Under the pieces are notes generated by a model that did no database searches, was not told the origin of the DNA, and saw only the letters and a list, made by a program, of their open reading frames with translations. A stretch of 64,000 nucleotides of DNA from Streptomyces sp. NBC_00250 (GTDB lineage Bacteria; Actinomycetota; Actinomycetes; Streptomycetales; Streptomycetaceae): the NCBI RefSeq assembly GCF_036192275.1, contig NZ_CP108088.1:3907501-3971500 (forward strand), given 5' to 3'. The translations under genes were made by a program, and so were the position numbers. Every line of letters starts with the position of its first letter. Positions within the stretch are counted from its first letter, which is position 1. Of this stretch, positions 1 to 9,804 are shown in pieces.

Positions 1-78
1 GTCTGGCCGGGGACGGCCGATCCCGCGCTCGGTCTCACGGGGCGGCTCAACATCACCCTGCGGGAGACGGGGCTCTAG
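1..78 (+). CDS. C-terminal end of an unidentified upstream gene (partial)
   Basis: The first 25 codons of the window form an open frame ending at TAG (76-78) and reading ...GRLNITLRETGL. The gene starts before the window, so only its last residues are visible and no family can be assigned. It lies 23 bp upstream of the permease gene on the same strand, so the two may be cotranscribed. The frame was chosen because it has typical GC-rich third positions and ends cleanly before the next start. Even its reality as a gene is only moderately supported. Confidence 0.45.
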   Translation, partial: VWPGTADPALGLTGRLNITLRETGL

Positions 79-101
79 GGACACCCCCTAGGCTGCGGCG
101 C

Positions 102-1340
102 ATGAGTGCTGAGCTGCGCCGGTCCCTCGGTGTGTTCGACGCGGTCGTGATCGGGCTCGGCGCCATGATCGGGGCCGGGATCTTCGTCGCGCTCGGGCCC
201 GCCGCGGTGGCCGCCGGGTCCGGGGGCGGGCTGCTCCTGGCGCTCGGGATCGCCGGCGTCGTCGCGTACTGCAACGCCATGGCCTCGGCCCGGCTCGCGG
301 CCCGCTACCCCCGTTCGGGCGGCACCTATGTGTACGGTCGCGAATGCCTCGGGTCGTTCTGGGGATACCTGGCCGGCTGGGCGTTCGTGGTCGGCAAGAC
401 GGCCTCGTGCGCGGCGATGGCGCTGACCGTCGGTGCGTATGTGTGGCCGACTCACGCGCACGCGGTGGCGGTGGGCGCCGTGGTGGCCCTGACCGCCGTC
501 AACTACCGGGGAGTTCAGAAGTCGGCGCTGCTCACGCGGGTGGTCGTGGGACTGGTTCTCGCGGTCCTCGCGGCTGTCGTCACGGTGTCCTTCGGGGCCG
601 GTGGGACATCGCCGCTCGCGCCCGGCCGGGAGCTCACCCTCGGCGGGGTTCTCCAGGCCGCGGGTTTGCTCTTCTTCGCATTCGCGGGGTACGCGCGCAT
701 CGCCACGCTCGGCGAGGAGGTCCGCGACCCGGCCCGGACGATCCCCCGGGCCGTACCGGTGGCGCTCGGGATCACGCTCGCCGTCTACGTGCTCGTCGCG
801 GTGAGCGTGCTCACCGTCCTCGGCCCCGACGCCCTCGCCGACTCCCCCGCCCCGCTGACGGATGCCGCCCGGGCCGCGGGCGCCGACTGGCTGGTGCCGG
901 TGGTCGCGGTGGGGGCGGCCGTCGCGGCGCTCGGCTCGCTGCTCTCACTGATCCTCGGGGTGTCCCGTACGACCCTGGCGATGGCCAGGGACGCCTATCT
1001 GCCGACCGCGCTCGCCGCCGTCCACCCCCGGTTCCAGGTGCCGCACCGGGCCGAGCTCGCCGTGGGCGCGGTGGTGGCCGTGGTGGCCGCGACGGCGGAC
1101 GTGCGCGACGCGATCGGGTTCTCGTCCTTCGGGGTGCTCGTCTACTACGGGATCGCGAACGCCTCCGCCTGGACCCTGGGGCCCGCGCACCGGCCGCTCG
1201 CCGCGCTCGGCCTCGCCGGGTGCGCGACCCTCGCGTTCGCGCTGCCGCTCGGGCCGGTCCTCGCCGGGTCGGGAGTCGTCGCGGCGGGCGTGGTGGCCTG
1301 GGCCATCAGTCGAGGACGAGCCGTACCCCCGCGTTCCTGA
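102..1340 (+). CDS. APC-superfamily amino acid permease
   Basis: A 412-residue integral membrane protein with about 12 hydrophobic segments. The N-terminal VIGLGAMIGAGIFVALGP segment (residues about 16-33) is the glycine-rich first helix typical of APC amino acid/polyamine/organocation transporters. It is followed by the usual YPRSGGTYVYGRE loop and, near residue 200, GYARIATLGEEVRDPARTIPRA, a family hallmark. It probably moves amino acids across the cytoplasmic membrane, but the substrate cannot be read from sequence. ATG at 102 is the first start giving the complete first helix. The last 35 bp overlap the 3' end of the convergent barstar-like gene. Confidence 0.9.
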   Translation: MSAELRRSLGVFDAVVIGLGAMIGAGIFVALGPAAVAAGSGGGLLLALGIAGVVAYCNAMASARLAARYPRSGGTYVYGRECLGSFWGYLAGWAFVVGKTASCAAMALTVGAYVWPTHAHAVAVGAVVALTAVNYRGVQKSALLTRVVVGLVLAVLAAVVTVSFGAGGTSPLAPGRELTLGGVLQAAGLLFFAFAGYARIATLGEEVRDPARTIPRAVPVALGITLAVYVLVAVSVLTVLGPDALADSPAPLTDAARAAGADWLVPVVAVGAAVAALGSLLSLILGVSRTTLAMARDAYLPTALAAVHPRFQVPHRAELAVGAVVAVVAATADVRDAIGFSSFGVLVYYGIANASAWTLGPAHRPLAALGLAGCATLAFALPLGPVLAGSGVVAAGVVAWAISRGRAVPPRS

Positions 1341-2325
1341 GGCCGTCGACGAACTCCTGGAAGGTCGCGGGGCGGCGTCCGCTCCACGGCTGGACGCCCA
1401 GGCAGGTGCGGGCCACGTCCGACCGGTGCCAGACGAGGGTGGTGCCCGCCAGCTCCTCGCCGATCGCCCCCGGCGCCCCGAACCCGAAGGTGCGCCCGGG
1501 GCCGTACACCGCCTCGCCGAGCGCGCAGAGGAAGGAGTCCTCGTCGGTGACGTCGGTCCCGTCGAGGTCGTACGTGGCGTCCGGGGTGATCTCCGGGGCG
1601 CCGTACGACCTGCGGACGGCCTGGTTCAGCCACTCGCCGCGCGCCGCGCCGGTGAACCGCCGCCAGGTGCCCGGCTCCGCGGGCCGGCCCTTGTGCCAGA
1701 GGTCCCAGACCTCCCGGGACTGGTGCGGTATCAGGCCCTGCCGGGGGAAGGACACGGTGAGGTCGACCAGGCCGTGGGCGAGGAGCGAGGTGTCCCAGCC
1801 GGTGATGCGGCCCGCTTCGGCCTCGTGGTGCGCGGTTCCCACATGGCTGAGGACCTGGTAGCGGACGGTCTCGAACTCCTCCGCGCCGGCCGCCAGGGCG
1901 TCGCGGAGCACACCGCGCGGGGAGCAGCCGAGGAAGGTGACCTCGGTGTGGGTGCGCTCCGGTGGATCCGAGGGCAGGACGGGGACCAGGTTGACGCAGG
2001 AGAAGGCCCCGTGCGCGCCGTAGGCCCTGCGGGGGTCGCCCGAGGACTCGACGGTGACGACGTCGCCGCGGGCGCCGAGGACCCGGACCTCGACGAAGAG
2101 CCAGGTGAGGCCGTCGTGGGTCTGGACGTGGAGCGTGCCGAACGGGGCCGAGCCCTCGACGACGGCCTGGGTGACGGCCCGGGCGAGGTCCCCGCGCGCT
2201 TCGCAGCCGCGGAGCTCGTGGACGACGCGGGGCGGCGGGACGGGGTCCCCGTACAGGCCGTCGACGTCCTTGCAGAGGGCGACCGCGTACGCGCCGGAGA
2301 CCAAGGCGTAGTTCGGATGGTCCAC
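1306..2325 (-). CDS. Barstar-family protein with long N-terminal extension
   Basis: A 339-residue protein. The last 90 or so residues look like the Streptomyces barstar (RNase inhibitor) family: YDLDGTDVTDEDSFLCALGEAVYGP, then TLVWHRSDVAR and a final strand NAGVRLVLD. Barstar inhibits barnase-type ribonucleases, but no barnase-like gene is visible here, so an antitoxin role is not shown. The N-terminal 240 residues are of unknown function and have no membrane segment. GTG at 2325 was chosen because it starts 8 bp after the yccF stop and begins the plausible sequence DHPNYALVSGAYAVAL. The segment usually rich in Gly/Asn/Leu in barstars (GPGRTFGFGAPGAIG) looks divergent. The family call is from memory of the motif, not an alignment. 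Confidence 0.6.
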   Translation of the reverse strand: MDHPNYALVSGAYAVALCKDVDGLYGDPVPPPRVVHELRGCEARGDLARAVTQAVVEGSAPFGTLHVQTHDGLTWLFVEVRVLGARGDVVTVESSGDPRRAYGAHGAFSCVNLVPVLPSDPPERTHTEVTFLGCSPRGVLRDALAAGAEEFETVRYQVLSHVGTAHHEAEAGRITGWDTSLLAHGLVDLTVSFPRQGLIPHQSREVWDLWHKGRPAEPGTWRRFTGAARGEWLNQAVRRSYGAPEITPDATYDLDGTDVTDEDSFLCALGEAVYGPGRTFGFGAPGAIGEELAGTTLVWHRSDVARTCLGVQPWSGRRPATFQEFVDGLRNAGVRLVLD

Positions 2326-2333
2326 CGGTGTCG

Positions 2334-2741
2334 TCAGTGCCCCTGCTGCCCGTACGCGCCGTACGCCTGGTCCGTGGGGACGATCTCCTTGCCGAGCGGG
2401 AGCAGCGACACCGGGATCATCTTGAAGTTCGCGATGCCGAGCGGGATGCCGATGATCGTGATGCAGAGGGCGATGCCGGTGGTGATGTGGCCGAGGGCGA
2501 GCCACCAGCCGGCCAGGATCAGCCACAGGACGTTGCCCACGCAGGAGGGCGCGCCCGAGTCGCGTCGGTCCACGACCGTGTACCCGAAGGGCCACAGCGC
2601 GTACATCCCGATACGGAAGGCGGCGAGTCCGAAAGGGATGCCGATGATCGTGATGCAGAGCAGGACGCCCGCGAGCATGTAGCCCAGGAACATCCAGAAT
2701 CCGCAGAGAATCAGCCAGATGATGTTGAGGATCGTCTTCAC
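2334..2741 (-). CDS. yccF: YccF-domain inner membrane protein
   Basis: A 135-residue membrane protein with two copies of the YccF motif. Each has hydrophobic N-x-x-W-L-I-L-x-G-x-W segments followed by ITIIGIPFG or ITIIGIPLG (around residues 34 and 102), as in the two-domain YccF proteins. Function is unknown, although the family is widespread. The GTG start at 2741 overlaps the htpX stop by 4 bp (GTGA), so translation is probably coupled to htpX. A short Gln/Gly/Tyr-rich tail ends the protein. Confidence 0.85.
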   Translation of the reverse strand: MKTILNIIWLILCGFWMFLGYMLAGVLLCITIIGIPFGLAAFRIGMYALWPFGYTVVDRRDSGAPSCVGNVLWLILAGWWLALGHITTGIALCITIIGIPLGIANFKMIPVSLLPLGKEIVPTDQAYGAYGQQGH

Positions 2742-3601
2742 GGGCGTCGACCTGCCATCTGTTCGAGCCGGGCGATCCGCTCGGCCATCGGCGGGTGGGT
2801 GGAGAACATCTTGGACACGCCCTTTCCGGGCCCGAACGGGTTCGCGATCATCATGTGGCTCGCGGTCTCGATCCGCGGCTCGGCGGGCAGCGGCAGCTGC
2901 TTGGTGCCGGCGTCCAGCTTCCGCAGGGCGCTGGCCAGGGCGAGCGGGTCGCCGGTGAGCTGCGCTCCGGAGGCGTCGGCCTCGTACTCGCGGGAGCGGG
3001 AGATGGCGAGCTGGATGATCGAGGCGGCGATCGGGCCGAGGATGAGGATCAGGAGGTAGCCGAGGATGCCCGGCCCGTCGTCGTCGCTGGAGCGGCCGAC
3101 CGGGATCAGCCATGCGAAGTTGACCAGGAACATGATCACCGAGGCGAGTGCTCCGGCGACCGAGGAGATCAGGATGTCCCGGTTGTAGACATGGCTCAGC
3201 TCGTGGCCGATGACCCCGCGCAGCTCGCGCTCGTCGAGGATCGCGAGGATGCCCTCGGTGCAGCAGACCGCCGCGTTGCGCGGGTTGCGGCCGGTCGCGA
3301 AGGCGTTGGGCGCCTGGGTGGGCGAGATGTAGAGCCGCGGCATGGGCTGACGCGCCTGCGTGGAGAGCTCCCGCACCATCTTGTAGAGCGCGGGTGCCTC
3401 GAACTCGCTGACGGGTCGGGCGCGCATGGCCCGGAGCGCCAGCTTGTCGCTGTTCCAGTACGCGTACGCGTTGGTGCCGAGCGCCACGAACAGCGCGACG
3501 ATCAGCCCCGTACGGCCGAAGAAGCTGCCGATGACGATGATGAGGGCCGAGAGCCCTCCGAGGAGTACGGCGGTCCTCAGCCCGTTGTGCCGGCGGTGCA
3601 C
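2738..3601 (-). CDS. htpX: Zinc metalloprotease HtpX
   Basis: A 287-residue M48 membrane protease that degrades damaged membrane proteins. The zinc site HELSH lies near residues 133-137, and the third ligand is in the downstream EYEAD motif. Two N-terminal transmembrane helices (about 11-26 and 31-46) and a second hydrophobic pair (about 150-205) match the HtpX layout. GTG at 3601 was preferred over an upstream in-frame ATG at 3712 because GGAGGG lies 7 nt upstream and the extension has low-complexity, non-HtpX sequence. It overlaps yccF and forms an htpX-yccF-barstar transcription unit. Confidence 0.92.
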   Translation of the reverse strand: MHRRHNGLRTAVLLGGLSALIIVIGSFFGRTGLIVALFVALGTNAYAYWNSDKLALRAMRARPVSEFEAPALYKMVRELSTQARQPMPRLYISPTQAPNAFATGRNPRNAAVCCTEGILAILDERELRGVIGHELSHVYNRDILISSVAGALASVIMFLVNFAWLIPVGRSSDDDGPGILGYLLILILGPIAASIIQLAISRSREYEADASGAQLTGDPLALASALRKLDAGTKQLPLPAEPRIETASHMMIANPFGPGKGVSKMFSTHPPMAERIARLEQMAGRRP

Positions 3602-3775
3602 GGTACGCCCTCCAAGTGGTGCGGCAGGGGAACCCTTTGCTTCGTGGTGGCCCGCCCCGGACTTCGTCCGGGAGGGACCCCCAGGTCCAGTGGACCCTTC
3701 CGTACTGGTCAACGCCAGGCGGGAGGTTCCGGTTCCCCCGGCCGCACCGGGGCGTGCTGTGGGCCGTTCGGGTGA

Positions 3776-4231
3776 TCAGCGGGCCGCCGGGACCCCGAGC
3801 TTCTCCAGGGTGGTGGCGACGGGCTCGACCTCACTGGTGCAGTGGGCGCAGCGGGAGGCGATCGCCGGGATCTCGGTGAAGCAGCGGGGGCAGTCGCGCT
3901 TCTCCGCCTTGGGGTCGGCCGCCTCCTCCTTCGCGAACTTCTCCTGGACCTTCGCCAGCGGGGCGACGATCAGGAAGTAGAGCACCGCGGCGGTGATGAC
4001 GAACGCTATGGCGGCCGAGATGGCGAGGCCGTAGGGGAAGACGGTCTTGCCGACGTGGAACTGGGCGTCGTTGAAGTTGCCGACGGAGCCGGTCGCGAGA
4101 CCGATGAGCGGGGTGATGAAGGCCTTGCTGAAGCCGGTGACGACGGCCGTGAACGCCGTTCCGACGGCCAGGCCGATGGCCATCGAGATGACGTTCCCGC
4201 GAAGTATGAAGTCCTTGAATCCGTTCAGCAC
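3776..4231 (-). CDS. mscL: Large-conductance mechanosensitive channel with C-terminal zinc-ribbon-like motif
   Basis: A 151-residue MscL. The N-terminal MLNGFKDFILRGNVISMAIGLAVGTAFTAVV is the amphipathic helix plus first transmembrane helix of the family, and the second helix is at about 70-92. MscL opens under membrane tension and releases solutes during hypo-osmotic shock. After the cytoplasmic helix the protein carries CPRC-x10-CAHC (Cys 114, 117, 128 and 131), a four-cysteine pattern suggesting a bound metal, which E. coli MscL lacks. The GTG start follows GGGAGC. It sits 37 bp upstream in transcription order from nothing obvious, since nuoN ends just behind it. Confidence 0.93.
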   Translation of the reverse strand: MLNGFKDFILRGNVISMAIGLAVGTAFTAVVTGFSKAFITPLIGLATGSVGNFNDAQFHVGKTVFPYGLAISAAIAFVITAAVLYFLIVAPLAKVQEKFAKEEAADPKAEKRDCPRCFTEIPAIASRCAHCTSEVEPVATTLEKLGVPAAR

Positions 4232-4268
4232 GGTGTTTCTCGCTCCCAGGTGTTTCGTTTGTGGGGGG

Positions 4269-5831
4269 TCAGAAGAGGCTGTTCGCCGCGAAGCGGAGGG
4301 CGAGCTGCGGGTATCCCGACAGCACGACTCCGGCGGCGGCGGTCAGCACGATCGCCAGGGTGATCGGCGCGGGGACCGCGTGGGGCACGGCCTTCCCCTC
4401 CGGCGCTCCTGCCTGTGCGCCTTCCGGCGCGCTTTCAGACGTGCTTTCCGGCGTGCGGAACAGCAGTGCCGTCCAGCGGAGGTAGTAGTACAGCCCGATC
4501 ACGACGTTGACGGCCATGATCACGGCCAGCCAGCCGAGGCCCGCGTCGACGGCCGCCGAGAAGACGGTCACCTTGGCGAAGAGGCCGATGATACCCGGGG
4601 GCAAACCGGCCAGATTCAGGAGGAAGAAGGCGAGCGCGAGGGCGGCGGCAGGGCTCGCGGCGTACAGGCCCCGGTAGTCCGCGATCCGGTTCTCGGGATG
4701 CCGGCGGGCGACGAGCGCGACGACCGCGAACGCGCCGAGGTTCACGACGGCGTACATCAGGGCGTACGCGACGGTGGCGCCGATCTGGTCGTCGCTGGAG
4801 TACGCGGCGGCCGCGATCGGCACGAGGAGGTAGCCCGCCTGGGCGACGGAGGACCAGGCGAGCAGCCGGACCGCGCTCCACGCGCGCGTGGAGCGCTGAC
4901 GGAGGGCGGCGACGTTGCCGACGGTCATGGTGAGCGCGGCGAGGGCGGCGAGCGCCGGGCCCCACACGTCGGCGTACGAGGGGAAGGCGACGACCGTCAC
5001 CAGGATGAGCCCGGTGAAGCCGACGGCCTTGCCGACCACCGACAGATAGGCGGCGACGGGCAGCGGGGCGCCGACGTAGGTGTCGGGCACCCAGAAGTGG
5101 AAGGGGACGGCGGCCGTCTTGAAGGCGAAGCCGACGAGGGTGAGGGCCACGCCCGCCTCGGCGAGCGTCTGGAGCTGGCCGGGCACGTCGTCGAGGCGCT
5201 GGGCGAGCTCCGTGAGGTGGAGGGTGCCGGTCGCCGCGTACACGAAACTGACCCCGAGCAGGGTGACGGCGGTCGCCGTCACCGACGACAGGAAGAACTT
5301 CAGCGCGGCCTCGCCGGACCTGCGGTCGCCGCGCTTGAGGCCGACGAGCGCGAAGGCGGGCAGCGAGGCCACTTCGAGGGCGACGACGAGGGTCGCGAGG
5401 TCCCGGGAGGCGGGCAGGAGGGCGGCGCCGGCCGCCGAGGAGAGCAGCAGGAACCAGTACTCGCCGGCCGGGAGCTTCTCGCGGGTCTCGGTGATCGAGA
5501 GCAGCGCCGTCAGGAGCGCGCCGCCGAGGACGAGCAGCTGGATGACGAGGGTGAAGTCGTCGGCCGTGTAACTGCAGGCCGTGACCTGGGTGTCCGCGGT
5601 GAGGCAGAAGGTGGAGCGGTCGCCGGCCCGCAGCGGGACGAGGAGCGCGAGGGCGGCGACGAGGCCGGCGATGGCGGTCCAGCCGAGGAGCCGCTTGCGC
5701 TCCTCGGGGACGAACAGGTCGGCGACGAGCACGACGAGGGCGACCACGGCCGTGAGGGTGGGGGGCGCGATCGCCAGCCAGTCGACGGACTGGACGAGCG
5801 ACTCGCTGGCGAACGCCGTCACTGGGGTCAT
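4269..5831 (-). CDS. nuoN: NADH-quinone oxidoreductase subunit N (partial cluster)
   Basis: A 520-residue antiporter-like subunit with about 14 transmembrane helices that forms part of the proton-pumping arm of complex I. Recognisable features are the SLPAFALVGLKRGDRRSGEAALKFFL segment (given here only as a landmark, near residue 140), FHFWVPDTYVGAPLPVAAYLS, and LNLAGLPPGIIGLFAKVTVF near the C terminus. The ATG start overlaps the nuoM stop by 4 bp. It is the last gene of the ten-gene partial nuo cluster. It is distinct in sequence from the nuoN at 48322-49983, so it is a divergent paralogue and not a recent duplicate. Confidence 0.93.
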   Translation of the reverse strand: MTPVTAFASESLVQSVDWLAIAPPTLTAVVALVVLVADLFVPEERKRLLGWTAIAGLVAALALLVPLRAGDRSTFCLTADTQVTACSYTADDFTLVIQLLVLGGALLTALLSITETREKLPAGEYWFLLLSSAAGAALLPASRDLATLVVALEVASLPAFALVGLKRGDRRSGEAALKFFLSSVTATAVTLLGVSFVYAATGTLHLTELAQRLDDVPGQLQTLAEAGVALTLVGFAFKTAAVPFHFWVPDTYVGAPLPVAAYLSVVGKAVGFTGLILVTVVAFPSYADVWGPALAALAALTMTVGNVAALRQRSTRAWSAVRLLAWSSVAQAGYLLVPIAAAAYSSDDQIGATVAYALMYAVVNLGAFAVVALVARRHPENRIADYRGLYAASPAAALALAFFLLNLAGLPPGIIGLFAKVTVFSAAVDAGLGWLAVIMAVNVVIGLYYYLRWTALLFRTPESTSESAPEGAQAGAPEGKAVPHAVPAPITLAIVLTAAAGVVLSGYPQLALRFAANSLF

Positions 5832-7405
5832 CGGGTGCCTCCGGCGAGGAGCTTCTGGACGGCCGGGTCGGTGAGGCCGAGGAGGACCGCGGGCCAGAGT
5901 CCGGCGAGGACGGTGAGGGCGACGAGCGGGGTCCAGGCGGCGAACTCGTACCCCTGGATGTCGGCGATCGGCGTCTCCCCGGCCGGCCGGGGGCCGCCCA
6001 TGCAGACGCGGCGGACGACGAGCAGGAGGTACGCGGCGGTGAGGAGGGTGCCGAAGGCGCCGATCGCCATGAAGGTGAGGAAGGCGGGGCGGCTGAGGCC
6101 CTCGGCGGGCTCGAAGGCGCCGAACAGGGCAAGCATCTCGCCCCAGAATCCGGCCAGGCCGGGCAGGCCGAGGGAGGCGACGGCGGCGAAGGCGAGGAGG
6201 GCGCCGAGGCGCGGGGCACGGCCGTAGAGGGCGGCGCCGGTGGCGCCCGCGAGGGTGTCGAGGTCGGCGGTGCCGTACCGGTCCTTGACCGCGCCGACCA
6301 GGAAGAACAGCAGGCCGGTGACGAGGCCGTGGGCGACGTTGGCGAAGAGGGCGCCGTTGACTCCGGTGGGGGTCATGGTGGCGATGCCGAGGAGCACGAA
6401 GCCCATGTGGCCGACGGAGGAGTACGCGATGAGGCGCTTGAGGTCGCCCTTGTTGCCGGGCCGGACGAGGGCGAGGCAGGCGAGCGATCCGTAGATGATC
6501 CCGGCGACGGCGAAGGCGGCGAGGTAGGGGGCGAAGATCCGCATGCCGTCGGGGGCGATCGGCAGGACGATCCGGACGAAACCGTACGTGCCCATCTTGA
6601 GCAGCACACCGGCGAGGAGGACCGAGCCGACCGTCGGGGCGGCGGTGTGGGCGTCCGGGAGCCAGCTGTGCAGCGGCCACATCGGGGTCTTCACGGCGAG
6701 CCCGAGACCGATCGCGAGAACGGCGATGACCTGCACGGACGTGGTCAGTCCACGGCCGTTGTCAGTGGCCAGTGCCACCATGTCGAAGGTGCCCGCCTTC
6801 ACTCCGATGAGGAGCAGGCCGAGCAGCATGACGACGGAGCCGAGCAGCGTGTAGAGGATGAACTTCCAGGCCGCGGCCTGCTTGCCCTCGCCGCCCCAGC
6901 GGGCGATGAGGAAGTACATCGGGATGAGGACCATCTCGAAGGCCAGGAAGAACAGGACCAGGTCGAGGACGGCGAAGGTGGCGAGGGTGCCGGACTCCAG
7001 GACGAGGAGCAGCGCCACGAAGCCCTTGGGGGAAGGGCCGGAGGGCATCTTGAAGTAGCTGTACAGCGCGCAGAGGAAGGTCAGGAGCGCGGTCAGGACC
7101 AGGAGGGGGAGGGAAATGCCGTCGACGCCGAGGTGGATCCGCACGTCGAGTGCCTGGATCCAGCTGATGTCCGTCGTGGCCTGCATCCTCGACGGCTGGT
7201 CGTGGTCGAAGCCGAGCGCGAGGACGATCGCGGCCAGCAGGATCACACCGGTGACGGTGACGCCGTGGCGGAGCACGGCCTGGTCCGGGGACTTCCCCTT
7301 CAGTCCCGGCGGGGCCGGGAGGAGGGCGGCGGCCGCGCCGAGGAGCGGTCCGGCGACGATCAACGCCAGAAGGAACTGCATCACGGATTCGCTGATATCG
7401 ATCAC
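5828..7405 (-). CDS. nuoM: NADH-quinone oxidoreductase subunit M (partial cluster)
   Basis: A 525-residue antiporter-like proton-pumping subunit. Landmarks are the FLAFEMVLIPMYFLIARWGGEG segment (residues about 133-155), the conserved PMWPLHSWLPDAHTAAPTVGSVLLAG and the RLIAYSSVGHMGFVLLG helix, all typical of NuoM. Glutamate in the EMVLIPMY motif corresponds to the essential membrane carboxylate. It overlaps nuoN by 4 bp and begins 3 bp after the nuoL stop. The start at 7405 gives MIDISES before the first helix. An internal Met at residue 9 is an alternative. Confidence 0.93.
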   Translation of the reverse strand: MIDISESVMQFLLALIVAGPLLGAAAALLPAPPGLKGKSPDQAVLRHGVTVTGVILLAAIVLALGFDHDQPSRMQATTDISWIQALDVRIHLGVDGISLPLLVLTALLTFLCALYSYFKMPSGPSPKGFVALLLVLESGTLATFAVLDLVLFFLAFEMVLIPMYFLIARWGGEGKQAAAWKFILYTLLGSVVMLLGLLLIGVKAGTFDMVALATDNGRGLTTSVQVIAVLAIGLGLAVKTPMWPLHSWLPDAHTAAPTVGSVLLAGVLLKMGTYGFVRIVLPIAPDGMRIFAPYLAAFAVAGIIYGSLACLALVRPGNKGDLKRLIAYSSVGHMGFVLLGIATMTPTGVNGALFANVAHGLVTGLLFFLVGAVKDRYGTADLDTLAGATGAALYGRAPRLGALLAFAAVASLGLPGLAGFWGEMLALFGAFEPAEGLSRPAFLTFMAIGAFGTLLTAAYLLLVVRRVCMGGPRPAGETPIADIQGYEFAAWTPLVALTVLAGLWPAVLLGLTDPAVQKLLAGGTR

Positions 7406-7408
7406 GGC

Positions 7409-9403
7409 TCACGCTCCGGCGACGGCGTTGGCGAGGGCGACGGCGACGATCGCCAGGACGACGGAGCCGGCGAACAGGGCGCTCAGATAGGTCTGCACGT
7501 TGCCGGTCTGGGCGCGGCGGACGAGCCAGCCGAGCCCCTTGGCGGAGGTGCCCGCGGCGCGGACGTAGGTGTCGATGACCTCACGGTCCAGGAAGCGGAC
7601 CAGGGAGGCCGCGGCGAGGACGGGGCGGACGAACACCGTCCGGTAGACGGCGTCCAGGTGGAAGCCGTCGGCGGCGGGACCGTGCAGCGGACCCAGGAGG
7701 GCGCGGCCGGGGTCGGCCGGGTCCTCGGCGGGGTGCGGCAGGTGCAGCGCCTCCGCCTCGACCAGTCCCGCGTCGGCGTCCGGGTGGGCGACGTGCGGGG
7801 CGGGTGCCTGCGCGGCGGCCGCGGAGACCGGCGTCCTGGCGGCGAGGGTGCGCCAGACCGCGTAGGTGATCACCGCTCCGGCGGCGGCGAGACCCGTGCC
7901 GAGGACGGCCGTGGTGACGGTCGGGGTGAGGGCGTTCCCGTCGAACCAGTCGTCGAGGTACGTGACGGTCAGACCGAATCCCAGGGAGGGGATCGCGAGC
8001 ACCCACAGGACGGACGTCATGGCGATCGGCTGGCGCCCGTGGTCGGGGGCCTCTGCGCCCCGGCCGCGGAAGGTCCGCAGCCAGAGGCGGAGCGCGTACG
8101 CGGCGGTGAGCAGGGCCGTCAGCAGGCCCGCGACGAGGACGGTCCAGCCGGCCCCGGCGGGGGCGACGGTCCGGTCTCCGAGCGCGGTGTGCTCGGCGGC
8201 CACCAGGACGGCTTCCTTGGAGAAGAAGCCGGCGAACGGCGGGATCGCGGCGAGCGCGAGCAGGGCGACGGTCATCGTCCAGTACGCGTCCGGGACGCGC
8301 TTCGCGAGGCCGCTCATGCGGGACATGGCGGTCAGCGAGTTCGTACCGGCGGCGTGGATGACCGTGCCGGCGGCGAGGAAGAGCAGTGCCTTGAACGCGG
8401 CGTGCGAGAGGAGGTGGAAGACGGCAGCCCCGCGGTCGCCGACGGCGAGGGCGCCGGCCATGTAGCCGAGCTGGCCGATCGTCGAGTAGGCGAGGACCCG
8501 CTTGATGTCGTCCTGGGCGAGCGCGGCGAGCGCCGAGCCGACCATCGTGATCGCGGCCATCACGGCCAGCACCGTCATCGCGGCGGCGGACTCGGCGAAG
8601 ACGGGCAGCAGCCGGGCCGTGAAGTAGATACCGGCGGCGACCATCGTCGCCGCGTGGATGAGCGCGGAGACGGGGGTGGGGCCGGCCATGGCGTCCGGGA
8701 GCCAGGTGTGCAGCGGGAACTGTGCCGACTTGCCCGCCACACCGGCGAGCAGCAGCAGCGCGATCAGGGTGGGGTGGTCGAGGCCGCCGCCGGCGACGGC
8801 GCCGAGGACGCCCGTGATCTGGAAGGTGCCCGCGTCGGTGGCGAGCGCGAAGAGCCCGATGAGGAAGGGGACGTCGCCGAGCTTGGTGACGAGGAAGGCC
8901 TTCAGGGAGGCGGCCCGTGCCTCGGGCGTCTCCCAGTAGTGGCCGACGAGGAAGTACGAGCAGATGCCCATGATCTCCCAGCCGACCAGGAGCACCATCA
9001 GGTCGCCGGAGTAGACGACGAGCAGCATCGCGGACGTGAAGAGGGAGACGAGCGCGGCGTACGAGGGGTAGCGCGGGTCCTCGCGGAGGTAGCCGGTCGA
9101 GTAGATCTGCACACAGGTGGCGACGACGCCGACCAGGACGGCGACGAGCGCGGCGAAGCCGTCGATGTACAGGGCCAGGTCGATGGGGACCGAGCCGGTG
9201 GGGGTGAGCTGGGTGGCGGCGTCGATCGCCTTCCCGCCGCCCTGCCGGACCGCGACCAGCACGGCCAGGACCGTGGCGGCGAGGGTGGGAAGCACGGCCA
9301 GCGGGCGGACGAAGCCGGGCGCGGTGCGGCCGAGCAGGAGTCCGGCGACGGAGCCGAGGAAGGGCAGGAGGGGGACGAGGACGGCGAGGGTCGTGGTGGT
9401 CAC
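7409..9403 (-). CDS. nuoL: NADH-quinone oxidoreductase subunit L (partial cluster)
   Basis: A 664-residue distal antiporter-like subunit of complex I. The core has [51 protein letters not shown], and [15 protein letters not shown], all NuoL signatures. The C terminus carries the extra helices of the long lateral arm. GTG at 9403 overlaps the nuoK stop (GTGA). The open frame continues upstream, but that part is arginine-rich antisense of nuoK and was excluded. The central loop (about 515-545) is Ala/Pro/His rich and longer than in many NuoL. Confidence 0.94.
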   Translation of the reverse strand: MTTTTLAVLVPLLPFLGSVAGLLLGRTAPGFVRPLAVLPTLAATVLAVLVAVRQGGGKAIDAATQLTPTGSVPIDLALYIDGFAALVAVLVGVVATCVQIYSTGYLREDPRYPSYAALVSLFTSAMLLVVYSGDLMVLLVGWEIMGICSYFLVGHYWETPEARAASLKAFLVTKLGDVPFLIGLFALATDAGTFQITGVLGAVAGGGLDHPTLIALLLLAGVAGKSAQFPLHTWLPDAMAGPTPVSALIHAATMVAAGIYFTARLLPVFAESAAAMTVLAVMAAITMVGSALAALAQDDIKRVLAYSTIGQLGYMAGALAVGDRGAAVFHLLSHAAFKALLFLAAGTVIHAAGTNSLTAMSRMSGLAKRVPDAYWTMTVALLALAAIPPFAGFFSKEAVLVAAEHTALGDRTVAPAGAGWTVLVAGLLTALLTAAYALRLWLRTFRGRGAEAPDHGRQPIAMTSVLWVLAIPSLGFGLTVTYLDDWFDGNALTPTVTTAVLGTGLAAAGAVITYAVWRTLAARTPVSAAAAQAPAPHVAHPDADAGLVEAEALHLPHPAEDPADPGRALLGPLHGPAADGFHLDAVYRTVFVRPVLAAASLVRFLDREVIDTYVRAAGTSAKGLGWLVRRAQTGNVQTYLSALFAGSVVLAIVAVALANAVAGA

Positions 9404-9804
9404 GCGGTGGCCTCGGCCTTCTCGCCGGCGGGCGTGTCGTCGGTGGGCGCGTCGTCCGGTGACGGTTCGTCCGCGGCATCGGTGCTCCACGGCTCCGGCG
9501 GCTCCGCCGTGTCACGGAGGCGGTCGACGTCCGACGTGCCCTTGTTGCGGTGGACCATCAGGACGATCGCGAGGCCGATGCCGATCTCCGCGGCGGCGAT
9601 GGCGATGGTGAAGAGGGTGAGGGCCTGGCCGGCGTGGAGGGTGTCGCGGAGCCAGACGTCGAAGGCGACCAGGTTGAGGTTGACGGCGTTGAGCATCAGC
9701 TCGACGGACATCAGGACCAGGATCGCGTTGCGGCGGGCGAGGACGCCGTACACGCCGATGGCGAAGAGGAGGGCGGCGAGGACGGCCGGGTAGACGAGAT
9801 GCAT
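9400..9804 (-). CDS. nuoK: NADH-quinone oxidoreductase subunit K (partial cluster)
   Basis: A 134-residue protein with three transmembrane helices. It contains [20 protein letters not shown], the NuoK signature with the membrane glutamate needed for proton translocation, and [18 protein letters not shown]. The first 100 residues match the usual NuoK length. The remaining 30 or so are an acidic, Asp/Glu/Pro/Ala-rich tail that the nuoK of the complete cluster (99 residues) does not have. The ATG overlaps the nuoJ stop by one base (TGATG). Confidence 0.94.
   Translation of the reverse strand: MHLVYPAVLAALLFAIGVYGVLARRNAILVLMSVELMLNAVNLNLVAFDVWLRDTLHAGQALTLFTIAIAAAEIGIGLAIVLMVHRNKGTSDVDRLRDTAEPPEPWSTDAADEPSPDDAPTDDTPAGEKAEATA

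Noticed and set aside
3602..3712. Longer HtpX start at ATG 3712
   Set aside because: The extra 37 residues are not HtpX-like, and GTG 3601 has a well-placed GGAGGG.
6329..9793. Very long open frame on the plus strand opposite nuoL and nuoM
   Set aside because: It is Glu/Asp/Gly/Arg-rich low-complexity sequence typical of the antisense of high-GC genes, has no start signal, and the minus-strand nuo genes clearly explain the region.
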